64,000 bases of DNA, taken from IMG/VR virus record IMGVR_UViG_3300047547_000161, positions 1 through 64,000 of that record. The stretch is one strand, 5' to 3'. The position numbers and the translations under genes are program-made. The notes beneath the pieces were generated by a model. It had not been told where the DNA came from, searched no databases, and saw only the letters and a program-made list of their open reading frames with translations. Of this stretch, positions 43,646-52,349 are shown one piece after another. Origin of the DNA: a virus. Numbering within the stretch: position 1 is the first letter of the stretch; the number at the start of each line of letters is the position of its first letter.

Positions 43646-43660
43646 ATATTTATAAGAAAA
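43646..43660 (+). promoter_or_regulatory. Putative phage late promoter for the fibre genes (rightward)
   Basis: ATATTTATAAGAAAA, 10 bases before the ATG at 43671. Confidence 0.58.
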
Positions 43661-43670
43661 CCTTTAAAAC

Positions 43671-45455
43671 ATGGGATTTCTCACTAAAATTGATACATCA
43701 GATAACAGACAAGCCAGACAACGAATAGAAACATCAACACATTATTCTGGTGCAACTGTACTAGGTGTTACTTTTGATATGTTACCTACTGGGCCTAGCA
43801 CGACTGATTCTGGGGTTACATCAACAATAACTGGCGCTACAGCCACTTTTTCTGGTAATAGTGGGACAACTAATTTTTCTTGGTATGACCCAAGGATGAA
43901 TCTAGCTACTGGTTTTTCAGCTATCACACCAACCAATACTGGTGAAACACAAAGCACTGGTTTTTTATTTGCACCTAATTTAACTGGTACTAGTTTAGAT
44001 GGTTATCCAATTACACTAACTTATAGTGGTGTTAGTTTTGATATGTCACCAACAACGTTCATAAATTTAGGTGGTGGTAATTATAGTGGGACTGTGTTTA
44101 CTTACGATATAGATTTCTTGTCGGCAGGTACTATTGATTTCACTGGTTCAACTATTTGGTTAGATGTTTCTGGTATTACAAGAACAAACGGTTTAATTTT
44201 TACTGATAATCCAGTTGTTGGTTACGTTGTAACATGTATTGATACAGATGGGACGCTATCTTTGCAACCATCCTCTGGTTCAAGTGCAACAACTGTAACA
44301 ACTTATTGGTCTGCTGGTACTGGTACCAAATCAATAGTTGTTAAAGGTTTTCAATCAACTGCTGGTGGAGATTACGCTGTTGCTGAAGGGTTTCAAACAT
44401 CTTCAGACGGTAATTACTCAATAACTAAAGGCTATCGAACTTGGACAAAAGCTGACTACGGTTATGCTGAAGGTTATACTAGCACTGCTGGTGGTACAGC
44501 AGCCCATGCTGAAGGTTATTTGACTAGCGCATCAGGTAACTATTCACACTCTGAGGGTTCTGGTACAACCGCTATAGGTAGTGCATCACATTCAGAGGGT
44601 GGTTTAACTACCGCTACTGGTGCTTATTCACACGCTGGTGGTAATTCATCAGCAGCAACTGGTGCTACATCATTTGTTCACGGTTCCAATTCTAGGGCAC
44701 ACGGTAGTTCAACGATAGTTTTAGGTAGTAATATAACGGGTACAACAGCTGATACAACCTATGTTGACAACTTAAACATAAAAACTGTGGGTGTAGGGCC
44801 AGGTGTAACTGATATCGGTGTTGATGCCAATGGTTTTGTAGTTAACCAAGCGTCAGATTTACGCATGAAGAAGAATATTTCAACTATTGAAAACGCTTTG
44901 GATAAGGTAAAACAACTTAGGGGTGTCAAATATCAGTGGAACGATGAAGAAAAAGGTGGTTCTGAATACCGTTTAGGTTTTATAGCACAGGAAGTTTATG
45001 AAGTTGAACCGCTTTTAAGCTTTGTAAACACATCAACAAGCGAAAATTACATGGGTGTTCTTTATAAAGATGTCCCAGCGCTGCTTGTTGAAGCGATAAA
45101 AGAGTTGGTTTCCGATGAAGTGGTGATAAATAAAACGTATTTGGAGACTCAAAGTATCATTGCTGAGGATAATAACATTGATTTAAACTATGGTGGTACT
45201 AAAGAAACCGCTATAAATGGTGGTATTAGGGTAATAAACGGTCTTGGTGATGAAAACGCAGAATTTATTTTAAATGAAGACGGTAATTGGGTAACAAATA
45301 ATGGTTTTAAACCTAAAAATTTAACCCTACCTACTGGTACCCCATCATCAACCAATGATGTTATGGGTAATATTGGTGATGTTTTAGCTGATGAAAATTA
45401 CATATACGTAAAAACACAAACAGGTTGGAAGAGGTCTTCTTTGACTAATTTCTAA
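43671..45455 (+). CDS. Tail fibre with YadA-like repeats and internal peptidase S74 chaperone domain
   Basis: 594 residues. The N-terminal 210 residues are beta-rich and probably attach to the virion. Residues about 220-345 carry around ten 14-residue SHAEG/SHSEG-type repeats, as in the left-handed beta-roll of trimeric adhesin heads. A short neck (NITGTTADTTYVDNLNI) leads to an intramolecular chaperone at about 395-480: SDLRMKKNI with the Ser and Lys expected for self-cleavage, then LGFIAQEVYEVEP and KDVPALLVEAIKEL. The remaining 115 residues follow the chaperone and end NYIYVKTQTGWKRSSL. Cleavage would remove about 200 residues after trimerisation. Confidence 0.85.
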   Translation: MGFLTKIDTSDNRQARQRIETSTHYSGATVLGVTFDMLPTGPSTTDSGVTSTITGATATFSGNSGTTNFSWYDPRMNLATGFSAITPTNTGETQSTGFLFAPNLTGTSLDGYPITLTYSGVSFDMSPTTFINLGGGNYSGTVFTYDIDFLSAGTIDFTGSTIWLDVSGITRTNGLIFTDNPVVGYVVTCIDTDGTLSLQPSSGSSATTVTTYWSAGTGTKSIVVKGFQSTAGGDYAVAEGFQTSSDGNYSITKGYRTWTKADYGYAEGYTSTAGGTAAHAEGYLTSASGNYSHSEGSGTTAIGSASHSEGGLTTATGAYSHAGGNSSAATGATSFVHGSNSRAHGSSTIVLGSNITGTTADTTYVDNLNIKTVGVGPGVTDIGVDANGFVVNQASDLRMKKNISTIENALDKVKQLRGVKYQWNDEEKGGSEYRLGFIAQEVYEVEPLLSFVNTSTSENYMGVLYKDVPALLVEAIKELVSDEVVINKTYLETQSIIAEDNNIDLNYGGTKETAINGGIRVINGLGDENAEFILNEDGNWVTNNGFKPKNLTLPTGTPSSTNDVMGNIGDVLADENYIYVKTQTGWKRSSLTNF

Positions 45456-45470
45456 GTTGAATAAATAAAA

Positions 45471-47351
45471 ATGGGAAATATAAATAATCAAACATACAGA
45501 GCATTAGACTTTCAATTATCGAATAACGGATATTGGGATATGTACCTTGCTGCCGATTCATTAAGTTCTGGCGGCGATATAAATCCAGTATTGACTGGTG
45601 AATGTTTTGTTGTATGGTATGACTTTAATAATCCAGAAACCTTTGGTACTGGAGGAACTGAGGATACAATTTATAGTTTGGTAAGTTGGACTGGTGCAAC
45701 AAACACTGGTTATACCTTAAACACAGTTGGTTTGACTGGTTTGGATAATGGTTTAGTCACTTATGAAAGAGATGTGTTGGACCCAACCAACGCAGCTTTG
45801 GTATCAGCATTGACCGAATCTGTTCTTATTGTACCATCAGGTGACACAAGATTAACGTTACACGCCGTAACTGGTTTCTCTGGAAACTATAGTTACCCTA
45901 TGGAATTAATATATGCACCAGATACTGGTAACTATATGCAACTATGTGGTGGTTTTTATCAAGGTTTTTATAAACTAGATGGAACCGACTACGAAGTTTT
46001 ACCTAACAGGGTTAATCAAGCTTGGGTTAGCGAATTGTGGTTAAACCCACAAGTTGACTATTGTGACACATCAGTTATTACTTTAAATGATGCTTATCCA
46101 GATAACTATGGGTTTTTCTTGTATTTTGGTACAAGAGCTGAAAACAAATATTGGGACCAATTTTTTGGTAATAACACTGGGTGTACTAGCGCATGTACAG
46201 TTCCAGATACTGCATGTACGGATACGGTAACAGCGTTTTGTACAGTACCAAAAGAATCAGATATTACAATTATTGATGAAAACGGTTTCGGTATACCTTT
46301 GATTCCACCTCAAGTTAAGGTTGATTTAATTACCAATCAATTTTTGATTTATGGTAGAGCTAGAGATGTTTCTAGCGAAAGATTGACTGGTGAAACAGGA
46401 ACAATAATTTTATCAGCAATTACAAATGCGACAAGTGGTGACACTGGTTGTCATTTTAACTATGGTAGTTATGATGGTTTAGGTACCAAAACTGTTTACA
46501 CATACGATGGTGAAGGTATTGCTGTTGCTAGAATAAGTGAAAGAAACGCTTCAGATACCAACCCATTCTTAATTTATGGTAGAAGTGCTGGTTACAATAC
46601 TGGTGCAACATGCGGTTGTTCAGCTGCTGATGATAGCGGTTATGGTACACAAACGACTTCTGAATACAATAGATATGAACCAATAACCCAATTAGACTAT
46701 AATTTAGACATTATTGATAACGCTTTAGGTTTTAGAATCAAACCTGACGGTAGTATAGGTTATAGATTAATGACTGTAACTGGAAGTTGTGTTACAAATG
46801 ATGTTGGTGAGAGAATTTATCAATCAGGTGTGACAATTCAAGAAGAATATTCAGCTTCTGGTATGGTTAAAACCGATGAGTGGTCATATGTTGTTGTGAA
46901 ATTTGTAACAAACTACGAAGAAATTTGTGACGATTTAATACCAAAACAACGAACAGGTAAGTTAATGTTCTACGTAAATGCCAGATTAAAGTTTGTTGTT
47001 AACGATTTTCCTGAATTTATAGCTAGAAGATTAGATGAACATAGGTTAAAACAAGTTGGTGTGCCTTTTAACATAAGTTTAGGTGGTGGAACACAAGGTT
47101 TAGCTGATTCAATGACATTTGATGGACCAGATGATTCAGACATTGCTCTACCACTAGAACAAAATTTTGGTGGTTCATTCATTGGATACATATCTCAATT
47201 CAAATTTAATATTTGTAATTTGAGTTTTAACGATATTTATAGAAACTACTTACTTGACGCTAATAGATACAACATTGTAGGGGCTGATTTCATGCTTACT
47301 GAAGAAGGTTTTTACTTAGTTCAAGAAAATGGTGACGCAATCATATTATGA
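45471..47351 (+). CDS. Fibre-associated structural protein
   Basis: 626 residues, beta-rich with no transmembrane helix. A cysteine-rich stretch near residues 235-265 (NNTGCTSACTVPDTACTDTVTAFCTV) stands out for a phage protein and could bind metal or form cross-links in the virion. The final 200 residues (EWSYVVVKFVTNYEEICDD, GKLMFYVNARLKFVV, GSFIGYISQFKFNICNLSF) have the strand pattern of a LamG or concanavalin-like sandwich, suggesting glycan binding. It lies between two fibre genes and is probably part of the same host-recognition assembly. Confidence 0.65.
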   Translation: MGNINNQTYRALDFQLSNNGYWDMYLAADSLSSGGDINPVLTGECFVVWYDFNNPETFGTGGTEDTIYSLVSWTGATNTGYTLNTVGLTGLDNGLVTYERDVLDPTNAALVSALTESVLIVPSGDTRLTLHAVTGFSGNYSYPMELIYAPDTGNYMQLCGGFYQGFYKLDGTDYEVLPNRVNQAWVSELWLNPQVDYCDTSVITLNDAYPDNYGFFLYFGTRAENKYWDQFFGNNTGCTSACTVPDTACTDTVTAFCTVPKESDITIIDENGFGIPLIPPQVKVDLITNQFLIYGRARDVSSERLTGETGTIILSAITNATSGDTGCHFNYGSYDGLGTKTVYTYDGEGIAVARISERNASDTNPFLIYGRSAGYNTGATCGCSAADDSGYGTQTTSEYNRYEPITQLDYNLDIIDNALGFRIKPDGSIGYRLMTVTGSCVTNDVGERIYQSGVTIQEEYSASGMVKTDEWSYVVVKFVTNYEEICDDLIPKQRTGKLMFYVNARLKFVVNDFPEFIARRLDEHRLKQVGVPFNISLGGGTQGLADSMTFDGPDDSDIALPLEQNFGGSFIGYISQFKFNICNLSFNDIYRNYLLDANRYNIVGADFMLTEEGFYLVQENGDAIIL

Positions 47352-47372
47352 TTATTTTAAACACAAAAAACG

Positions 47373-50300
47373 ATGCCAAATCAAAAAATTAGTCAATTTA
47401 ACATTAACACAAACATTGGTGGTGATAACTTAATCCCAATGGCAGCATCTGGTACAACGTATGCCGCGACTGTTAGTGGTTTGACAGAATATTTTACAAC
47501 ATTTGTTAGCGGTTATTCAGGGACTGATATATACGTAACAGGTGGTACATACTCAAACGGAACTGCCGTATTTACAAATAATACTGGTGGTACATTTACC
47601 GTATCTGGTTTTTTGACTGGCGGCACCTCTGGTACTGAAGTGTTCGTAACTGGCGGTACATATTCAAATGGTACCGCTATCTTTACTAACAATACAGGTG
47701 GTACATTTACCGTTACAGGTTTCTATACTGGCGGTACAATAACCAACGACACATTTGTAACTGGTGGTACATATACCAACGGTACAGCTACTTTCACCAA
47801 TAATACTGGTGGTACGTTCAATGTTAGCGGATTTTACACTGGTTCAACTGAACTTTATTTAACAGGCGGTACATATTCAGATGGTACAGCCACCTTTACA
47901 AATAACACAGGTGGTACATTTAATGTTAATGGGTTTTATACTCAAAATATGAAAAATTATGTCACAGTTGGTGTTAGCGGTAATACGGATTTTACCTCTA
48001 TTAAAGCCGCTGTTGACTCAATAACTGACGCATCAACGTTTAACCCGTATGCGGTGGTCATTTTCCCAGGTGTTTATTTTGAGGATAGTATTACCATGAA
48101 AAGTGGTATTCACCTATTCTCATTTAGTTTGGGTGAAGTTTTATTGATACCTAATAGCACAACACAAACAATTTTTGTTGGTGCTGATGGTTCCTCTATA
48201 ACCAATATAATCATGAACGGTGCTAGCGGTACTGGTGGTAGAGCTATCTATCACGTTGGTACAGGTGGTACTGGTTTTTTGGTTAAAGACTGTAACTTTA
48301 ATAATAACTATATCAACGTAGAATGTTATGGCGCTAGCTCTACATCAACTGTTTATGTTGACAGATGTAGCGTCACTGGTAATAATACATATGGTTTTAT
48401 AGCAAACAATAGTGGTACAACCGCATCTCAAATTATTTTTGTTAATTCAACTTATCGTGATACTACTTTACCAGTTACTGAAACATTTTTGAGTGTTTCA
48501 GGTACAAATTCGGTTATAACATTAACCAACACCACACTTAGAACAACATCACAAAGTGGTTCTACATGTATAAAAGCGTATGATGGTGGTGAAATAAGAG
48601 TAGTTGGTAGTACAATTAGAGGTTTTGAAACAGCTATTAAATCGGTTGCTGGTGGTGCCGCTCCAAAAATGTTATTTGATAGCGTAGCTATTGACGAGAC
48701 GACTAATCATTTAGTTATCGAACATACTGGAACTACTGGTTATTACAACGGTGTTGTTGATTTAAACAAAGTCACTTTAGATAACACTACACCGTTTTAT
48801 ATTTATAGTTCAGACTTAAGAGAAATACACGTTGCAAAAAAAGGTGAACAATTCACTTCAATTGCCGATGCCGTTAATTTTATTACCGACTCGTCAGAAA
48901 CCAATAGATATGTTATTAAAGTTGGGGCTGGTGAATATACTGAGCCACTAATTGATTTAACTGATAAACCATATATTTCTATTGTTGGTTCATCAATTGC
49001 GTCAGTATTGGTACAACCAGACTCTGATTCACATCACGTTTTTAAAATAGCTGCTACTAATGAAATTTCTTTCTTGACAATTAAAAATGCTGGTTTAGGA
49101 TATGCTGGTATCTATATGTTAGATGGTGGTGATTACGCTCAAGCGCACAAAATTTCATTCATAGATTGTGATACAGGTATCTATATTGAATCTGATGCTG
49201 CTGATTCAATATTCTATGGTGAATATATTGACTACAACGGAACTTATAGCTACGGTACAAAAGTTTATTCAGCAAACGGTAATGTTGCTTTTGCTAATTT
49301 GGAAAACTATTACAACTTACCAACTGGTACTGGAACAACAATAGGTAACTATATCGAAGGTACTGGAGCGACCATAACCGTATTAAGTTCGTCAAATAAT
49401 GGTGTGGACACAAGTGGTTCAACATGTTTTGAAGTAAGAGATGGTGGTGAAGTAAACGGTAGCGCTATTAGGATAACAAACTACGATTATGGTATTAGAG
49501 TTTTAAACATAGGTTTGCCTAGTACAGTTAATGTAGCTGGTACACTTATTAAAGATTCTGGTGTTTATGATATGTCATTTGAACACGCTCAAGGTAGAGC
49601 AACATATGTTGGTTCAGCTAGTCACACTAAAATAAATAACCAATCACCATATAGTTCTTGGATATTCTTGGATATTGACGATAGTGAATTTGAAATAAGA
49701 AACAAACTTTCTATAACATATAATAACGGTACACATACCGATTTGTCAACACTTATTACAGAAACATCAACAATGGGTGTTTTCCATGGTGGTGTTATTT
49801 CTATCGTAAGTGGATTAACCGTAAACGTATCTAGTGGTTTTGGTTATTTTGAAGACGCTGTAAACGACACATATAACAGAAATGATTGGAATAGTCAGAA
49901 TCTAACTTTACCTGATAACCAAGCTAACTACGTATACTTTAACGAGAATCAAATTTTATCATATAGTACGAGCGAACCTGATACAGTAACAAATATTTTG
50001 TTGGGTAGAGTTGTAACACATAGTGGTAATACTGAAATTATAAACGCGACTCCACTAAGGGCAGAACACACATCAAATAATTTTGCACAATTATTTAGAA
50101 ACGCGATTGGTCCAGTATATGCATCTGGTTCAATAGTGAATGAAAACACAACACCGTTTAAGCTAGATGTTACTAGTGGTACGTATTATTTCTCAACAAA
50201 TGAGTTCACACCTTCTGGTGGTACAGCCATAACTTTCACATCAATCTACAGAAATGGTTTGGGTGGTCATGTGTTTACTACGACAGATACTGTTGATGCA

Positions 50301-52325
50301 TCTTATTTTGATAACAATAACGGTACCTTATCTGCTTTAACTACAAACTACTACACCAAACACTCTTTGTACGTTGTTGGTGAAGGGGATGACGAAAAAT
50401 ACTTTTTAGTTTATGGTCAATCGCAACATGACACATTACTAGGTGCAGAAAACGTTGGTTTAAATTTACCACCTAGTTATTTTAATTCATCAGTTGCTTT
50501 AATCGCTACAATTATTGTACAACAAGGTAATTCAAACATTATTGAAATATTGGATAACAGACCAATTATTGGTTTTAGAAGCCAAGGTGTTAGCACAGCT
50601 GCTAGTACACATGGTGAATTGTTTGGGTTGTCAGCGGATGACCATACACAATATTTGAGAGTTGATGGTGCTAGACAATTAAGTGGTAACTTAGGTTTAG
50701 GTGGGAATAATATCTATAGTGCTGGTACTATAAACAACGTTACGATTGAATCTCACGCTTCTAGACATCAACATGGTGGTGCTGATGAAGTTGGTGTTGA
50801 AACACCAGCGCCTAACGCAATACCTAAAGCAAACACAAATAGTAAACTTGATGCGTGGATTTCAACAGCTACAACAACTACATTAGGTTTAGTTAAATTA
50901 AGTCAAGCACCTGTTAATTCTGCAAGTCCTGTTGTGTTGACACAATCTGATACTAGATTCCAAAACGCAATTACTGGTGTTACATCTATTAATAATGTTT
51001 TAACTGTTACCAACGTAAGTGGTGGTACTAGTAGCTACATTATATCTGATGTTTATGTAACTGGAGGTACATACTCTAATGGTACCGCTATATTTACAAA
51101 CTCAACAGGTGGAACATTCAATGTAAGTGGGTTTAAGACAACCGATACATTTGTAACTGGTGGTACGTATTCTAACGGAGCAACTACTTTTACAAACAAT
51201 AGTGGTGGTACCTTTACTGTAAACGGTTATTATACTGGTTCAACTGATGTGTTTACTACAGGTGGTACATATACCAATGGTATAGCTACCTTTATGAATA
51301 ATACAGGTGGTACATTTAGTGTATCTGGATTTTACACTGGTTCAACTGATGTATATGTAACTGGTGGTACATATACTAACGGTACTACTACATTTATAAA
51401 TTCAACAGGTGGAACATTTAACGTTAACGGTTATTATACTGGTTCAACTGATGTATATGTAACTGGTGGTACATATACCAACGGTACAGCTACTTTTACT
51501 AATAGCACTGGTGGAACGTTTAACGTATCTGGATTCTTAACACAAGCTGGTGATAATACATTCATTACTGGTGGTACGTATTCAAATGGTACAACTACGT
51601 TTACTAATAACACGGGTGGTACCTTTACAGTAACAGGTTATTATACTGGAAACACAGATACATACGTAACTGGTGGTACGTATTCAAATGGTACCGCTAT
51701 ATTTACAAACTCAACAGGTGGTACGTTTAACGTAAGTGGATTTAAGACAAATGATTTATATGTAACTGGTGGTACGTATACCAATGGTACAGCTACATTT
51801 ACGAACAATACAGGTGGTACGTTTAATATAAGTGGGTTTAGTACAGCAACTACATTTACTGGTGGCGTTGTTGTTAATGACACCAAATTTAATAATGGTA
51901 TATCCGCAACTACAATATCCGCAACTACATACGTTAACCTACCTTTAAGTCATACTGCTGGTGTTGGGGCGACACCTACGGCTTCTTCAACATCAACAAT
52001 TACTCACAATTTGGGTAGAGTGCCAACAACAATACGACTAAACGGTAAAGGTAGTTTTACAGCTAACGCTTCAGCCACACCTACACCTAGTTCTGAGGGT
52101 GTTTGGTGTTCTAGCGGTAATTTCTGTATTTACCAAGGATATGGTGCGGCTGTCACAACAGGTGTAGCCGCTGCTACATCAAACACATTTGCAATTGCTG
52201 TATATACAGGACCAGGTAACTTTGTGACTGGTGTTGTACAAAACGTAACTTCAACATCGTTTGATATTGTTTGGACAGAAACTGGTACTGCAACCGCACA
52301 AGTATTTATGTGGGAAGCACAATGA
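47373..52325 (+). CDS. Long tail fibre with beta-helix domains and flanking repeats
   Basis: 1650 residues, the largest gene here. Residues about 50-190 hold four repeats of the form VTGGTYSNGTxxFTNNTGGTFxVxGF; about 1225-1490 hold eight more. Between them lie two right-handed beta-helix regions of pectate-lyase type, starting FTSIKAAVDSITDAS near 205 and FTSIADAVNFITDSS near 492. Then come the fibre motifs HGELFGLSADDHTQYLRVDGAR near 1085 and HASRHQHGGADEVG near 1130, common in phage fibres and possibly metal binding. The C-terminal 150 residues form a compact beta domain that probably contacts the host. No chaperone domain follows. Confidence 0.82.
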   Translation: MPNQKISQFNINTNIGGDNLIPMAASGTTYAATVSGLTEYFTTFVSGYSGTDIYVTGGTYSNGTAVFTNNTGGTFTVSGFLTGGTSGTEVFVTGGTYSNGTAIFTNNTGGTFTVTGFYTGGTITNDTFVTGGTYTNGTATFTNNTGGTFNVSGFYTGSTELYLTGGTYSDGTATFTNNTGGTFNVNGFYTQNMKNYVTVGVSGNTDFTSIKAAVDSITDASTFNPYAVVIFPGVYFEDSITMKSGIHLFSFSLGEVLLIPNSTTQTIFVGADGSSITNIIMNGASGTGGRAIYHVGTGGTGFLVKDCNFNNNYINVECYGASSTSTVYVDRCSVTGNNTYGFIANNSGTTASQIIFVNSTYRDTTLPVTETFLSVSGTNSVITLTNTTLRTTSQSGSTCIKAYDGGEIRVVGSTIRGFETAIKSVAGGAAPKMLFDSVAIDETTNHLVIEHTGTTGYYNGVVDLNKVTLDNTTPFYIYSSDLREIHVAKKGEQFTSIADAVNFITDSSETNRYVIKVGAGEYTEPLIDLTDKPYISIVGSSIASVLVQPDSDSHHVFKIAATNEISFLTIKNAGLGYAGIYMLDGGDYAQAHKISFIDCDTGIYIESDAADSIFYGEYIDYNGTYSYGTKVYSANGNVAFANLENYYNLPTGTGTTIGNYIEGTGATITVLSSSNNGVDTSGSTCFEVRDGGEVNGSAIRITNYDYGIRVLNIGLPSTVNVAGTLIKDSGVYDMSFEHAQGRATYVGSASHTKINNQSPYSSWIFLDIDDSEFEIRNKLSITYNNGTHTDLSTLITETSTMGVFHGGVISIVSGLTVNVSSGFGYFEDAVNDTYNRNDWNSQNLTLPDNQANYVYFNENQILSYSTSEPDTVTNILLGRVVTHSGNTEIINATPLRAEHTSNNFAQLFRNAIGPVYASGSIVNENTTPFKLDVTSGTYYFSTNEFTPSGGTAITFTSIYRNGLGGHVFTTTDTVDASYFDNNNGTLSALTTNYYTKHSLYVVGEGDDEKYFLVYGQSQHDTLLGAENVGLNLPPSYFNSSVALIATIIVQQGNSNIIEILDNRPIIGFRSQGVSTAASTHGELFGLSADDHTQYLRVDGARQLSGNLGLGGNNIYSAGTINNVTIESHASRHQHGGADEVGVETPAPNAIPKANTNSKLDAWISTATTTTLGLVKLSQAPVNSASPVVLTQSDTRFQNAITGVTSINNVLTVTNVSGGTSSYIISDVYVTGGTYSNGTAIFTNSTGGTFNVSGFKTTDTFVTGGTYSNGATTFTNNSGGTFTVNGYYTGSTDVFTTGGTYTNGIATFMNNTGGTFSVSGFYTGSTDVYVTGGTYTNGTTTFINSTGGTFNVNGYYTGSTDVYVTGGTYTNGTATFTNSTGGTFNVSGFLTQAGDNTFITGGTYSNGTTTFTNNTGGTFTVTGYYTGNTDTYVTGGTYSNGTAIFTNSTGGTFNVSGFKTNDLYVTGGTYTNGTATFTNNTGGTFNISGFSTATTFTGGVVVNDTKFNNGISATTISATTYVNLPLSHTAGVGATPTASSTSTITHNLGRVPTTIRLNGKGSFTANASATPTPSSEGVWCSSGNFCIYQGYGAAVTTGVAAATSNTFAIAVYTGPGNFVTGVVQNVTSTSFDIVWTETGTATAQVFMWEAQ
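47530..47945 (+). repeat. Four tandem coding repeats, N-terminal fibre array
   Basis: Units of about 100-125 bases encoding TGGTYSNGTAxFTNNTGGTF. DNA identity between units is high, so recombination could change copy number. Confidence 0.85.
51050..51850 (+). repeat. Eight tandem coding repeats, C-terminal fibre array
   Basis: Same repeat family as the array at 47530-47945 in the same gene. Direct repeats flanking about 3.1 kb would allow deletion of the whole beta-helix region by recombination. Confidence 0.85.
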
Positions 52326-52327
52326 TG

Positions 52328-52342
52328 ATATTTATTAAAAAA
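52328..52342 (+). promoter_or_regulatory. Putative phage late promoter
   Basis: ATATTTATTAAAAAA, 7 bases before the ATG at 52350. Confidence 0.55.
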
Positions 52343-52349
52343 CTTTAAA

